Origin: Branchiibius cervicis
Lineage (GTDB): Bacteria; Actinomycetota; Actinomycetes; Actinomycetales; Dermatophilaceae
Reading direction: 5' to 3'
DNA: 64,000 nt
NCBI RefSeq assembly: GCF_042661605.1
Contig: NZ_JBHSWJ010000002.1
Coordinates: forward strand, 1,550,001 to 1,614,000
The first letter of the stretch is position 1, and each line of letters begins with the position of its first letter. Of the stretch, positions 1-10,000 are shown in pieces. Position numbers and translations under genes: made by a program. The notes below the pieces were generated by a model. It was not told the DNA's origin, ran no database searches, and worked only from the letters and a program-made list of their open reading frames with translations.

Positions 1-75
1 CGGGTTGGCGGTGGGGTTGCCAGGCACCGAGATGCCGTACTCGGTCTCGATACCCATTACGCGGCGTACGGTCAT
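1..75 (-). CDS. dop: Pup deamidase/depupylase Dop, N-terminal fragment
   Basis: Only the first 25 codons lie in the window; the gene runs off the left edge. The start reads MTVRRVMGIETEYGISVPG, which is the characteristic Dop opening (the related ligase PafA starts differently, with GLENEYG). Dop is a glutamine-synthetase-fold enzyme that deamidates the C-terminal Gln of Pup and removes Pup from substrates, acting in the cytoplasm beside the mycobacterial-type proteasome. It lies downstream of arc on the same strand, as in other actinobacteria, but a gene of opposite direction sits between them. A CAGACT hexamer six bases before the ATG could be a weak leaderless -10 box. Confidence 0.85.
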   Translation of the reverse strand, partial: MTVRRVMGIETEYGISVPGNPTANP

Positions 76-110
76 GCGTTCAGTCTGACACTGCGGGGAT
101 ACTGGACCGC

Positions 111-488
111 GTGGCCCACCCGATCCGGCGCGCCGTCGGCGCGTTCGTCCTCGACGTTCTCCTGGTCGTCCTGTTCGCCGCGATCGGGCGCCGATCACAT
201 GACGAATCCGGCGCGGCGGCAGGCGTGCTGAGCACCGCCGGGCCCTTCCTTGCGGGTCTGGTGTTGGGCTGGGTGGTGAGCCTCGCCGTACGCCGATCGG
301 CACCGGTGAGCGTGAACTCCGCCGTCTCCGTGTGGTTCGCGACCGTGTTCTTCGGCATGGTGCTGCGCGTGCTGACCGGACGCGGGATCGCGGTGTCGTT
401 CGTGATCGTGGCCAGCGTCGTGCTGGCGGTCTTCCTACTGGGCTGGCGGTGGGCCGCCGGGTTCATCGCCCGGCGGCTCACCTCCTGA
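111..488 (+). CDS. DUF3054 family membrane protein
   Basis: 125 residues from a GTG start. Four hydrophobic stretches (about residues 10-25, 42-60, 75-90 and 96-115) predict a small four-helix inner-membrane protein; it resembles the DUF3054 family common in actinobacteria, whose function is unknown. It lies on the strand opposite to both flanking genes, in the gap between arc and dop, so it is not part of the proteasome operon. A GATACT hexamer seven bases upstream of the GTG may be its -10 box. Confidence 0.7.
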   Translation: MAHPIRRAVGAFVLDVLLVVLFAAIGRRSHDESGAAAGVLSTAGPFLAGLVLGWVVSLAVRRSAPVSVNSAVSVWFATVFFGMVLRVLTGRGIAVSFVIVASVVLAVFLLGWRWAAGFIARRLTS

Positions 489-574
489 ACCGAGTTTGCG
501 CGGGTTGTCGACAGACGCGCGGGCTATAGGCCGCGCGAACGTGGACAACCTGCGCGGATCGGGTCTTCACCGCG

Positions 575-2317
575 TTACAGGTACTGGCCGGTGCTACCCA
601 CGGAGTCGATCGAGCGGCCCGGGTTGTCACCGTTCTTGCCGTCGATGAGCGTGCGGATGTACACGATCCGCTCACCCTTCTTGCCCGAGATCCGCGCCCA
701 GTCATCGGGGTTGGTCGTGTTGGGCAGGTCCTCGTTCTCCTTGAACTCATCGACGCATGAGCGCAACAGGTGTTCCACGCGGATGCCCTTGGCGCCGAGG
801 GTGAGCTGGTCCTTGATGGCCATCTTCTTGGCCCGGTCGACGATGTTCTGGATCATGGCGCCGGAGTTGAAATCCTTGAAGTAGAGGATCTCCTTGTCCC
901 CGCTGGCGTAGGTGACCTCCAGGAAACGGTTCTCGTCGATCTCGGCGTACATCCGCTCGACGGTCGCCTGGATCATCGCCTCGACGGTGGCCTGGGCATC
1001 GCCGCCGTTCTCGGCCAGGTCGTCGGCGTGCAACGGCAGGCTCGGCTCGAGGTACTTGCTGAAGATCTCCCGGGCACTCTCGGCGTCCGGCCGCTCGATC
1101 TTGATCTTCACATCGAGTCGACCCGGTCGCAGGATCGCGGGGTCGATCATGTCTTCGCGGTTCGAAGCACCGATGACGATGACGTTCTCGAGACGCTCCA
1201 CGCCGTCGATCTCGGCCAGCAACTGCGGCACGATCGTGGTCTCCACGTCGGAGGAGACACCGGATCCGCGGGTCCGGAAGAGTGACTCCATCTCATCGAA
1301 GAACACCACCACCGGGGTGCCGTCGGACGCGGCCTCCCGGGCGCGCTGGAAGATCAGCCGGATGTGCCGCTCGGTCTCACCGACGTACTTGTTGAGCAGC
1401 TCCGGCCCCTTGATGTTCAGGAAGTAGCTCTTGGTCTGCTCGCGGCCGGTCAGCTCGGCGACTTTGCGGGCCAGCGACGCGGCGACCGCCTTGGCGATCA
1501 GCGTCTTGCCGCAACCGGGCGGACCGTAGAGCAAGACACCCTTCGGCGGCCGCAGCGCGTGCTCGCGGAAGAGGTCGGCGTGCAGGTAGGGCAGCTCCAC
1601 CGCGTCGCGGATCTGCTCGATCTGACCGGACAGACCGCCGATGTCTTCGTAGCGGATGTCCGGCACTTCCTCCAGGACCAGGTCGGCGACCTCGGCCTTG
1701 GGGATGCGTTCGAAGACGAACCCACTGCGGGTGTCCAACAGCAGCGAGTCCCCCACGCGGATGGTCTCATCGCGCAGCGACGCGGCGCGTCGGCAGACGC
1801 GCTCCTCGTCGCCGTGGGCAACGACCAGGATGCGGTCCTCGCCCAGCAGTTCCTTCACCTGGACCAGCTCGCCGACGTTCTCAAAGCCCACCGCAGCGAC
1901 GACGTTCAAGGCCTCGTTCAGCATGACTTCCCGGCCCGGGACCATCTGCTCGCCCTCGACCGAGGGGCTGACGGCAACGCGCATCTTGCGGCCGGCGTTC
2001 AGGATGTCGGCGGTGCCGTCGTCATGCACGACCAACACCACGCCGAACGTGGCCGGCGGCTGCGCCAGTCGATCGACTTCCGACTTGAGGTTGACGATCT
2101 GCTCGCGGGCTTCTTTGAGCGTGCGGGCCAGTCGCTCGTTCTGCGCCGACAACGTACCGACGGACGACTGCAATTGGAGGATCTGCTGTTCGAGTTCGCG
2201 CGATCGGCTGCTTCCCGGCGCTGTGGCAAGGCGGTCGCGCAACGCGGCCACCTCGGATTGCAGGCGGGCGACCGACTCCTCGTCGGAGGAACCGTGGGGC
2301 GTGAAGTGCTCGGTCAT
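575..2317 (-). CDS. arc: proteasome-associated AAA ATPase (ARC/Mpa)
   Basis: 580 residues. The N-terminal ~95 residues form a heptad-rich coiled coil that binds Pup, followed by the OB-fold interdomain and one AAA module with Walker A GPPGCGKT and a Walker B ending FFDE. The C terminus is GQYL, the tail that docks into the 20S proteasome and opens its gate. The hexamer unfolds pupylated proteins and feeds them to the proteasome. An AGAGGAGG ribosome binding site lies just upstream of the ATG, fitting an internal operon gene. It is transcribed after trmI and before dop. Function is well supported by the tail and domain order. Confidence 0.95.
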   Translation of the reverse strand: MTEHFTPHGSSDEESVARLQSEVAALRDRLATAPGSSRSRELEQQILQLQSSVGTLSAQNERLARTLKEAREQIVNLKSEVDRLAQPPATFGVVLVVHDDGTADILNAGRKMRVAVSPSVEGEQMVPGREVMLNEALNVVAAVGFENVGELVQVKELLGEDRILVVAHGDEERVCRRAASLRDETIRVGDSLLLDTRSGFVFERIPKAEVADLVLEEVPDIRYEDIGGLSGQIEQIRDAVELPYLHADLFREHALRPPKGVLLYGPPGCGKTLIAKAVAASLARKVAELTGREQTKSYFLNIKGPELLNKYVGETERHIRLIFQRAREAASDGTPVVVFFDEMESLFRTRGSGVSSDVETTIVPQLLAEIDGVERLENVIVIGASNREDMIDPAILRPGRLDVKIKIERPDAESAREIFSKYLEPSLPLHADDLAENGGDAQATVEAMIQATVERMYAEIDENRFLEVTYASGDKEILYFKDFNSGAMIQNIVDRAKKMAIKDQLTLGAKGIRVEHLLRSCVDEFKENEDLPNTTNPDDWARISGKKGERIVYIRTLIDGKNGDNPGRSIDSVGSTGQYL

Positions 2318-2381
2318 CGTGGCCTCCTCTGCCGCGCCGGAGCGCGTCCAAGTGATGCCACCCGACCCTAACTCGCGGAGT

Positions 2382-3407
2382 TCAGTTTTCGTCGGGTGGC
2401 GCGCTGATTGCCCTCCGTAAGCGCCGAATCTTCTTCTCCGACACGGGTCTTTCGCCGAAGTCAGCGCCTTCCCAGTCCGATGTGTCCTTGGTCACATCTA
2501 TCGCGAATGTCTCATCCTCCGGGACTTGCGTCTCGTCGTACGAGCCCTTGGCCGGTCGGCGGGTGCGCCTGGGCGGAGTGACGCCGGGAGCAAGTCGTCG
2601 CGTGGTGATCAGGAAGCCGGTATGGCCGTGCATCCGGTGCGCCGGCCGGACCGCGAGACCCTCGAGGTGCCAATCGCGCACCATCGACTCCCAGGCAGCG
2701 GGTTCGCTGAATCCTCCGTGGCTGCGAATGTCCTCGGCGACCCGGGACAGCTGGGTGGCGGTGGCGACGTAACAGATGAGAACCCCGCCCGGCGCGAGGG
2801 CGTAAGCGACCGCGTCGAGGCACTCCCACGGGGCCAGCATGTCCAGGACGATCCGGTCGACCGATCCTTCCGGTACGGCGAGGGGAAGCTCCTCCTGCAG
2901 GTCACCGATGCGGACCTGCCAGGCGGGGTGGTCCTCACCGAAGAACGCTCGTGCGTTGGCTCGTGCGATGTCGGCGAAGTCCTCGCGGCGTTCGATCGAC
3001 AGCAACCGGCCCTGGTCGCCGACGGCCCGCAGCAACGACATGCTGAGCGCACCGGAGCCCACACCCGCCTCGACGACCACCGCGCCCGGGAAGATGTCGG
3101 CCATCGTGATGATCTGGCCGGCATCTTTCGGGTAGACGACGGCGGCGCCACGCGGCATCGACATCACGTAGTCCGACAGCAGCGGGCGCATCGCCAGGTA
3201 TTCGATACCGGTGGTGTTGCGCACGGTCGTGCCGTCGGGTGCGCCGATGAGGTCGTCGTGCTTGATATGGCCGCGGTGGGTGTGGAACTGCTTGCCGGGC
3301 ACCAGTTCGATGGTGTGCATCCGGCCTTTGGCGTCAGTGAGTTGGACGCGATCACCCGCCCGGAACGGGCCTCGGCGACGGTCGGCTCCGGTGGGCTGAT
3401 CAGTCAT
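2382..3407 (-). CDS. trmI: tRNA (adenine-58-N1)-methyltransferase TrmI
   Basis: 341 residues. A short N-terminal beta domain precedes a Rossmann methyltransferase with the SAM motif EAGVGSGALS; the basic C-terminal extension is typical of actinobacterial members. It makes m1A at position 58 of the tRNA T-loop as a tetramer. A longer reading frame extends back to 3638 inside the protease gene, but the ATG at 3407 (MTDQPTG) gives the family length and has a TAGAAT box eight bases upstream, so I chose it. It is the usual gene upstream of arc, and likely opens this operon. Confidence 0.92.
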   Translation of the reverse strand: MTDQPTGADRRRGPFRAGDRVQLTDAKGRMHTIELVPGKQFHTHRGHIKHDDLIGAPDGTTVRNTTGIEYLAMRPLLSDYVMSMPRGAAVVYPKDAGQIITMADIFPGAVVVEAGVGSGALSMSLLRAVGDQGRLLSIERREDFADIARANARAFFGEDHPAWQVRIGDLQEELPLAVPEGSVDRIVLDMLAPWECLDAVAYALAPGGVLICYVATATQLSRVAEDIRSHGGFSEPAAWESMVRDWHLEGLAVRPAHRMHGHTGFLITTRRLAPGVTPPRRTRRPAKGSYDETQVPEDETFAIDVTKDTSDWEGADFGERPVSEKKIRRLRRAISAPPDEN

Positions 3408-3415
3408 CGCGCCCG

Positions 3416-3421
3416 ATTCTA
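3416..3421 (-). promoter_or_regulatory. -10 box TAGAAT for trmI-arc
   Basis: TAGAAT on the minus strand ends eight bases before the trmI ATG, placing transcription start at or next to the start codon (leaderless). Confidence 0.5.
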
Positions 3422-3432
3422 GTGGGCGCGCC

Positions 3433-4578
3433 TTAGGCGACCGCATTGAGCGCGACGCGCAGGTCCTCGGTGCGCACGATGCCAAGCACCTGGCCGCTTC
3501 CGTTCGCCACCAGCAGGTAGCCGGCTGCGCCCCCGGTGGCCTGGTAGACGCGCACCAGCTGGGAGACGTCAGCCTGCGGATCGTCGACCTGCGCCACCCA
3601 GGGCTGCGGCTGGCGGAGTGCGGCCGACTCGACCGCAAGCCCTGGCTGGCCGGCCCGCACCTGGGCGGCGATCTCGGCGGGCACGACGCCCCACGGCGTC
3701 CCGTCCGCTGCGGTCACCGCGATGTCGGCGTTCTGCGGCAGGTTCGACAGCGGCGTCGGACCCGCGGCGATGAACACCGGCCGCAGGAGCTGGCCCACCT
3801 GCACCTTGCCGAGCACCTGTTCGGCCTGGCCTCGGTTGATCGCGGCGCCGGCCCCGAACCACAGGAAGCCGCCGATCATGATCGCCCACACCGTGGTGAT
3901 CATGGAGGGCTGCTGGCCATGCAGCAGCGGCAGCCCGATGGCCCACGCAACTGCCAGCACGGCGACGATCCGCCCGCACCAACCGGCGACGACGGAGCCG
4001 CGCGAGCGACTGCCGGTCACTGCCCACACCAGGGAGGAGACGAGATAGCCGCCGTCGAGCGGCAGCCCGGGCAGCAGGTTGAAGATCGCGACGAATCCGT
4101 TGGCCCACACGAACGCCGACAGCAGCAGCGTAGGGACGCTGATCGGGTCGAACCGGGTCACCGCCGAACCGTCGCCCTGCATCTGCAGGACCAACCAGCC
4201 GAGCACGGCGAGTACGCCGTTGGCCAGCGGCCCGACGACGGCCACCAGTGCGCCGGTGGCCGGCGAGGTGTCGTCCTGGTCGAAGCTGGTGTGCCCGCCC
4301 CACGCGTCGGCGACCACCTGGTGCACTTCCATCCCGCGGGCTTGGGCGACCAGGGCGTGCGCCGCCTCATGCACCAGGACCGACAGCAACAGCAGGATCG
4401 CGAAGGCGGCCGCGACCAGGTATCCGCCTGCTCCCAGGTCGGGCCGCAGGGTGGTCACCTGAGGTCCGAAGGTGAAGATGATGATGATCGCGATGACCGG
4501 CCAACTCCGGCCGATGAAGACCGGTGCGCCGCGCAGGGACCCGATCCGCAGACCTGGATTCTGCGCCGCACTCGCCAT
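3433..4578 (-). CDS. site-2 protease family protein (M50) with CBS-like tail
   Basis: 381 residues. Multi-pass membrane metalloprotease: the zinc motif HEAAH is at residues 70-74 in a transmembrane segment and the second motif, NLLPGLPLDGG, near residue 170 supplies the Asp ligand. The last ~120 residues resemble a CBS pair. Family members perform regulated intramembrane proteolysis; the mycobacterial Rip3-type proteins are the closest described. The ATG at 4578 has TACGCT seven bases upstream. It neighbours trmI on the same strand with 25 bases between them, and is commonly found next to the proteasome locus. Its substrate cannot be told from sequence. Confidence 0.85.
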   Translation of the reverse strand: MASAAQNPGLRIGSLRGAPVFIGRSWPVIAIIIIFTFGPQVTTLRPDLGAGGYLVAAAFAILLLLSVLVHEAAHALVAQARGMEVHQVVADAWGGHTSFDQDDTSPATGALVAVVGPLANGVLAVLGWLVLQMQGDGSAVTRFDPISVPTLLLSAFVWANGFVAIFNLLPGLPLDGGYLVSSLVWAVTGSRSRGSVVAGWCGRIVAVLAVAWAIGLPLLHGQQPSMITTVWAIMIGGFLWFGAGAAINRGQAEQVLGKVQVGQLLRPVFIAAGPTPLSNLPQNADIAVTAADGTPWGVVPAEIAAQVRAGQPGLAVESAALRQPQPWVAQVDDPQADVSQLVRVYQATGGAAGYLLVANGSGQVLGIVRTEDLRVALNAVA

Positions 4579-4585
4579 GGCGCCC

Positions 4586-4591
4586 AGCGTA
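4586..4591 (-). promoter_or_regulatory. -10 box TACGCT for the M50 protease
   Basis: TACGCT on the minus strand, seven bases before the ATG at 4578; leaderless-type spacing. Confidence 0.5.
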
Positions 4592-4618
4592 GTCGGGCCG
4601 GTTGTCGGACCCGCGTCC

Positions 4619-4624
4619 TAGAGT
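4619..4624 (+). promoter_or_regulatory. -10 box TAGAGT for RecB-like gene
   Basis: TAGAGT ends seven bases before the ATG at 4632. It supports that start over the in-frame TTG at 4602. Confidence 0.5.
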
Positions 4625-4631
4625 TCTGCTC

Positions 4632-5498
4632 ATGACCTCTCCCGTGTCCGAGACCGCCGCACCGCCCCGTCGTGCGGCGCTGTCACCGAGCCGGGCGGGC
4701 GACTTCATGCAGTGCCCGCTGTTGTACCGCTTCCGGGTCGTCGACCGCCTCCCCGAGGCGCCGTCGCCGGCGGCTTCGCGCGGGACCCTGGTGCACGCCG
4801 TACTCGAACGCCTCTTCGACCTGCCTGCGGGACAACGCGATCCGCAGACCGCCCGCGAGCTGATCGAGCCGCAGTGGCGCCGGCTGGTACAGGAGAATCC
4901 GGACCTGGGCGACCTGGTGGATGAGGACGACCTCGCCGACTGGGTGGCCGACGCGTTCCGGTTGGTGCAGCGCTGGTTCGAGATGGAGGACCCGACCCGG
5001 TTGGAGCCGGCCGCCCGGGAGTTGTACGTCGAGGCGGACGTGGACGGATTGACGCTGCGCGGGTACGTCGATCGGCTGGACGTGGCGCCCGGCGGCCAGG
5101 TGCGGGTCGTGGACTACAAGACGGGCCGTTCCCCCTCGGAGTTGTTCGAGGGCAAGGCGTTGTTCCAGATGAAGTTCTACGCCCTGGTGTGGTGGCGCAC
5201 CCGCGGAGTGATCCCGGCGATGCTGCAACTGGTGTATCTCGGCAACGGCGAGATCATCCGCTACGAGCCGTCGGAGTGGGATCTGCTGGCGACCGAACGC
5301 AAGGTGAAGGCGCTGTGGCAGGCCATCGAGCGGGCGGCGACGACCGGCGATTGGCGACCGCGCCCTTCACGACTGTGCGACTGGTGCGATCACAAAGCCT
5401 TGTGCCCGGCGTGGGGTGGCACTCCCCCGCCGCTACCCGACTACTCGATCGAGCGAGCCACCGACCCCGAGATCACCGGAGCGATCGACCCGGATTGA
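4632..5498 (+). CDS. RecB-family PD-(D/E)XK exonuclease with Fe-S cysteines
   Basis: 288 residues. The nuclease core shows VDRLD and DYKTG, the PD-(D/E)XK active site. An N-terminal Cys (MQCPLLYRF) plus a C-terminal group CDWCDHKALC match the four-cysteine iron-sulfur cluster of Cas4/AddB-like nucleases. The family acts on DNA ends; a specific partner helicase is not encoded nearby. It diverges from the M50 protease gene. The ATG at 4632 is preferred because of the -10 box and because the family starts shortly before SPSRAGDFMQC. Confidence 0.85.
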   Translation: MTSPVSETAAPPRRAALSPSRAGDFMQCPLLYRFRVVDRLPEAPSPAASRGTLVHAVLERLFDLPAGQRDPQTARELIEPQWRRLVQENPDLGDLVDEDDLADWVADAFRLVQRWFEMEDPTRLEPAARELYVEADVDGLTLRGYVDRLDVAPGGQVRVVDYKTGRSPSELFEGKALFQMKFYALVWWRTRGVIPAMLQLVYLGNGEIIRYEPSEWDLLATERKVKALWQAIERAATTGDWRPRPSRLCDWCDHKALCPAWGGTPPPLPDYSIERATDPEITGAIDPD

Positions 5499-5501
5499 CC
5501 C

Positions 5502-5876
5502 TCACTCGATGACCAGGGTGACCGCCCCGTCGTCGTGGCGCAGGTAGACGTGCCGGCCGATGATGTCGCGCAACCGCCGAAGATCCTCGACCTCGGTCGA
5601 ACCGAACTCCTGATAGCAGGTGCGCTCGCTGGCGTTGTTCAGTTCCGGGTAGAAGTCCTCGACCCAGGCGTCGAACCGGTCGAGGACGTCCTCCAACGGG
5701 TACTGCGAGATCCTGGCCGGGCTGTCTCCTTCGCCCCGCTCCGGCTCCTGCTCGAAACTCAAGGAAGTGACGTAGGTATCCGGGTCGTCCGGTGACCGGT
5801 AGATGCCCGTCTCGACACACTCATAGCCGCCGTCAGCGGCGTACTTCTCGGCGGGGAAGTCCGCGATGTTACGCAT
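5502..5876 (-). CDS. conserved hypothetical acidic protein
   Basis: 124 residues, soluble and acidic, with no signal peptide or membrane segment. I do not recognise a family. It converges with the RecB-like gene (three bases between stops) and has its own leaderless-type TACGCT box at 5884-5889, which supports it being expressed and fixes the ATG. No function can be assigned. Confidence 0.7.
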   Translation of the reverse strand: MRNIADFPAEKYAADGGYECVETGIYRSPDDPDTYVTSLSFEQEPERGEGDSPARISQYPLEDVLDRFDAWVEDFYPELNNASERTCYQEFGSTEVEDLRRLRDIIGRHVYLRHDDGAVTLVIE

Positions 5877-5883
5877 TCCAGCG

Positions 5884-5889
5884 AGCGTA
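5884..5889 (-). promoter_or_regulatory. -10 box TACGCT for hypothetical gene
   Basis: TACGCT on the minus strand, seven bases before the ATG at 5876. Confidence 0.5.
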
Positions 5890-5906
5890 GCCAGCTGTCC
5901 CGCCGC

Positions 5907-5912
5907 TAGTGT
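5907..5912 (+). promoter_or_regulatory. -10 box TAGTGT for lipoprotein gene
   Basis: TAGTGT ends six bases before the ATG at 5919; it lies back to back with the box of the divergent gene at 5876. Confidence 0.5.
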
Positions 5913-5918
5913 GCGGAC

Positions 5919-6365
5919 ATGGTGAAGGTCGCGGTAGGCGCCGCGGGCTCAGCGCTCATCGCAGCTTCGCTCGGGCTCACGGCTGCGTGCTCATCACAAC
6001 AGGACGTCTCCGCGTGCCCGATGGACTATTCAGATCTGGACCAGGGTGTCGTGGTGTCGGTCAGCGGAGCAACGCCGACCTCTCCGACGTTTGCCTACCC
6101 GCCGCCGGCCACCTGGGTCGCGAATGCGTGCATTGAGGGTGCCTGCATGTTCGACAGTGCCCAGTCGGGCGCACCCATCAACGTGCGCGACACCTCCGTT
6201 GGGACGGCGGGTCCCGTGGTCGTCACCGTGGCCGTTGCTGATTCCGCCGGTGCCGTAGGACCCACCGTCACCTCTACGGTTGCACCGTCACGTCGTGTTC
6301 CGAACGGACCGACGTGCCCGCCTACCAATTACGTGGCGACGGTCATGGTCACGCCGACCAGGTGA
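5919..6365 (+). CDS. putative lipoprotein
   Basis: 148 residues. The first 24 residues form a lipoprotein signal ending in a lipobox, LTAAC, with Cys24 as the predicted lipidation site. The mature part is small, rich in Thr/Val/Pro and contains four further cysteines that could form disulfides outside the cell. No domain family is recognised. A single-gene unit with its own -10 box; about 48 bases separate it from the convergent HAD gene. Confidence 0.75.
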   Translation: MVKVAVGAAGSALIAASLGLTAACSSQQDVSACPMDYSDLDQGVVVSVSGATPTSPTFAYPPPATWVANACIEGACMFDSAQSGAPINVRDTSVGTAGPVVVTVAVADSAGAVGPTVTSTVAPSRRVPNGPTCPPTNYVATVMVTPTR

Positions 6366-6413
6366 GGCTGATCTCCGGTTCGTGTCTGGCGGTGTCCTGC
6401 GAATGCGGAGGAG

Positions 6414-7091
6414 CTACTTCGTGTTCAGGGGTTCGTTGCGATCGCTGAACAGCGCGGTCAGGTCGGCCAAGCGCAACCCGGCCAGCGTGTCCACCTGCAC
6501 CGCGCCGTCCATCTGCGGCACCTCGACAACGTGCGGTACGGCGATCGTCGGCACGCCGGCAGCGACTGCCGAGCGGGCACCGGTTGGCGAATCCTCAATC
6601 GCGACAGCATCTTCCGGACGCACATCCAGCAGCGACGCTGCGGTCAGGTAGGGCTCAGGGTGCGGTTTGCCGTGCGTCACCACGTCACCGGTCACCACCG
6701 TGTCGAACGAACCGTCGGGCAGCGCCGCGACCAGTTCGTCGGCGAGCACGGTGTACGACATGGTCACCAGTGCGTTTGGAACCCCGGCCCGCACGGCTTC
6801 GGCCAGCAGCTCGCGAGCACCTGGTCGCCACGGCATGTGCCGGCGCATCGCGGTCAGCACCTGCCCGATCAGATGGTCCACGACCTGCTCGGGCGTCATG
6901 GTCACGTCCGAATTGTCGATGATGATCTGCGCCGAACGCAGCAGGGTGTTGCCGACGCATTCCTTGGCCATTGCGTCGGTCCACACGCCGCCGTGCGCCG
7001 CGACCAGGTCCTTTTCCGCCCCGATCCAGTAGGGCTCGGTGTCCACCAGCGTGCCGTCCATGTCCCACAGGACGGCCGCGGGCAGCGGCAC
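6414..7091 (-). CDS. HAD-family hydrolase, beta-phosphoglucomutase-like
   Basis: 225 residues. The nucleophile motif DMDGT is at residues 10-14, followed by an alpha-helical cap domain and the later motifs GDVVTHGKPHPEPY and IEDSPTG, the order of subfamily IA phosphatases. The enzyme dephosphorylates small phosphorylated metabolites; substrate is not predictable. It follows metH on the same strand, with the metH stop directly abutting its start, so the two are probably co-transcribed and translationally coupled. Confidence 0.85.
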   Translation of the reverse strand: MPLPAAVLWDMDGTLVDTEPYWIGAEKDLVAAHGGVWTDAMAKECVGNTLLRSAQIIIDNSDVTMTPEQVVDHLIGQVLTAMRRHMPWRPGARELLAEAVRAGVPNALVTMSYTVLADELVAALPDGSFDTVVTGDVVTHGKPHPEPYLTAASLLDVRPEDAVAIEDSPTGARSAVAAGVPTIAVPHVVEVPQMDGAVQVDTLAGLRLADLTALFSDRNEPLNTK

Positions 7092-10000
7092 TTACCGGTC
7101 CTCCGGTTCGTAACCCAGGTTCGGCGAGAGCCACTGCTCTGTTTGTTGCATCGTCCAGCCCTTGCGGCGCGCGTAGTCAGCAACCTGGTCCTGGCCTAGT
7201 CGGCCCACCACGAAGTACTGCGACTGCGGATGTGAGAAGTACCAACCGCTCACCGCAGCACCGGGCCACATCGCCATCGATTCGGTGAGGGTGATCCCGG
7301 CACGCTCCTGCACCTCCAGCAACTCCCACAACGTCTGCTTCTCGGTGTGGTCCGGACATGCGGGATAACCCGGCGCCGGGCGGATGCCGGTGTAGCGCTC
7401 GTCGATCAGGGCTGCGTTGTCCAACGACTCCTGCGGCGCGTAACCCCACAACTGCGTGCGGACCAGCTCATGCAGCCGCTCGGCGAACGCCTCTGCCAGC
7501 CGGTCGGCGAGCGATTCCAGCAGGATCGCGCTGTAGTCGTCCATTGCCGCCTTGAACTCGGCCACCTTCTCGGCTGCGCCCAGGCCGGCTGTGACCGCGA
7601 ATCCTCCGACGTAGTCGGCGATTCCGGTGTCCTTGGGCGCGATGTAGTCCGCCAGCGACCGGTTCGGGACGCCCTCGCGGTGCTCCCCTGCTGGCGCAGG
7701 TGATGCAGCGTGGTGGCCACCTCATTGCGCTCCTCGGAGGTGTAGACCAGCAGGTCGTCGCCGACCGCCGCGGCTGGGAAGAATCCGACCACCCCGTTGG
7801 CCTGCAACCACTTCTCCTCGATCAACCGGTCGAGCATGGTCTGGGCGTCGTCCCACAACTTGCGGGCTGCCTCACCGCTGGCCGGGTTGTTGAGAATGTC
7901 CGGGTAGCGCCCCTTCATCTCCCACGCGTTGAAGAACGGCTGCCAGTCGATGTACTCACGCAGTTCCGCCAGCGGGTAGTCGTTGAAGCTGCGCAGACCC
8001 GTGAACGTCGGCCGGGTGGGTTCGTAACCATCCCAGTCGATCGGCGTACGTCGATCCATGGCTTGCGCGTAGGACGCCAGCGGCCGTTCGGTCCGCTTGG
8101 CGGCGTGGCGCTCCCGGATGGACTCGTAGTCCTTGGCGACTTCCTCCAAGAAGGCGCCGCGGCGGTCGTCGGATAGCAACGCGGAAGCCGTTGGGACAGA
8201 ACGGGATGCGTCCTTCACCCACACGACCGGCCCGTGGTACTTGGGCTCGACCTTGACCGCGGTGTGCGCGCGGGAAGTTGTCGCGCCACCAAGCAGCAGC
8301 GGGATCTCGAAGCCCTGCCGCTCCATCTCCTGGGCCAGGTTGACCATCTCGTCCAACGACGGGGTGATCAGGCCGGACAGGCCGATGATGTCGGCGTTCT
8401 CGGCGCGCGCAGCGTCCAGGATCTTCTGCGGCGGCACCATGACCCCCAGATCCACGACGTCGTAGTTGTTGCACTGCAGGACGACACCCACGATGTTCTT
8501 GCCGATGTCGTGAACGTCGCCCTTGACCGTGGCCATGACGATCTTGCCCTTGCTGTGCGCGGCGTCGCCGGGCTGCTTCTCCGCCTCGATGTACGGAATC
8601 AGGTGTGCCACGGCCTTCTTCATCACCCGCGCGGATTTGACCACCTGGGGCAGGAACATCTTGCCGGCCCCGAAGAGGTCGCCGACGACGCCCATTCCGT
8701 CCATCAACGGACCCTCGATGACCTCCAGCGGCCGCCGGCCCTCCGCGGACAGCTCGACCCGCAGTTCCTCGGTGTCGTCGACCACGAATTCGTCGATGCC
8801 CTTGACCAGGGCGTGGGTGATGCGTTCGCGGACCGGCAGCGAACGCCACTCCGCCGCAGCGGGTTCGACCTCGTCACCCTTGACGTTGTACTTGTTTGCG
8901 ATCTCCAGCAGGCGCTCGGTGCTGTCGGCCCGCCGGTTGAGGATGACGTCCTCGATCCGCTCGCGCAGCTCGGGATCGATCTCGTCGTAGACCACCAGGG
9001 CGCCGGCGTTGACAATGCCCATGTCCATCCCCGCGGAAATCGCGTGGTAGAGGAAGACCGCGTGGATCGCTTCGCGCACCGGGTTGTTGCCCCGGAACGA
9101 GAACGACACATTCGACACACCGCCGGACACCAGCGCGTGCGGCAGGTTCTGCTTGATCCAGCGGGTCGCCTCGATGAAATCGACACCGTAGTTGGCGTGC
9201 TCCTCGATACCGGTGGCCACCGCGAAGATGTTGGGGTCGAAGATGATGTCCTCGGCCGGGAAACCCACCTCTTCGGTCAGGATCCGGTAGGCGCGCCCGC
9301 AGATCTCCTTGCGCCGCTCCAGCGAATCGGCCTGACCCTCCTCGTCGAAGGCCATGACCACCACTGCCGCGCCGTACTTGCGACACAGCTTGGCGTGCTC
9401 GATGAACGACTCGACGCCCTCCTTCATGGAGATCGAGTTGACGATGGGTTTGCCCTGGACACAGCGCAATCCGGCCTCGATGACGTCCCACTTGGAGGAG
9501 TCGATCATCACCGGCACCCGGGAGATGTCCGGCTCGGAGGCGACCAGCTTGCAGAAGCGGTCCATCGCTTCGATGCCGTCGAGCATCCCTTCGTCCATGT
9601 TGATGTCGATCACCTGGGCGCCGGCCTCGACCTGCTGGCGGGCCACGTTGAGCGCCGAGGTGTAGTCACCGGCCTTGATCAGGTTGCGGAACTTGGCCGA
9701 CCCCGTGACGTTGGTGCGCTCACCCACGTTGACGAACAGCGACTCGTCGGTGATGTTGAGCGGCTCCAGACCCGACAAGCGGCAGGCCGATTCGACGGTC
9801 GGCACCTCGCGGGGGAGAAGCCCCGGACCTGCTCGGCGATGGCTGCGATGTGCGCCGGGGACGTACCGCAGCAACCGCCCAGGATGTTGACCAGTCCGTC
9901 GGTGGCGAACTTGGCGATGATCTCGCTCATCTGCGACGGCGTCTCGTCGTACTCCCCGAACGCGTTCGGCAGACCCGCGTTGGGGTAGCACGACACGAAG

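Noticed and set aside
2382..3638. Longer TrmI start at 3638
   Set aside because: The extra 77 residues read through the M50 protease gene out of frame; the ATG at 3407 matches family length and has a -10 box.
8234..9988. A 584-codon open frame on the plus strand
   Set aside because: Antisense to metH, whose domains are all recognisable; composition is typical of a shadow frame.
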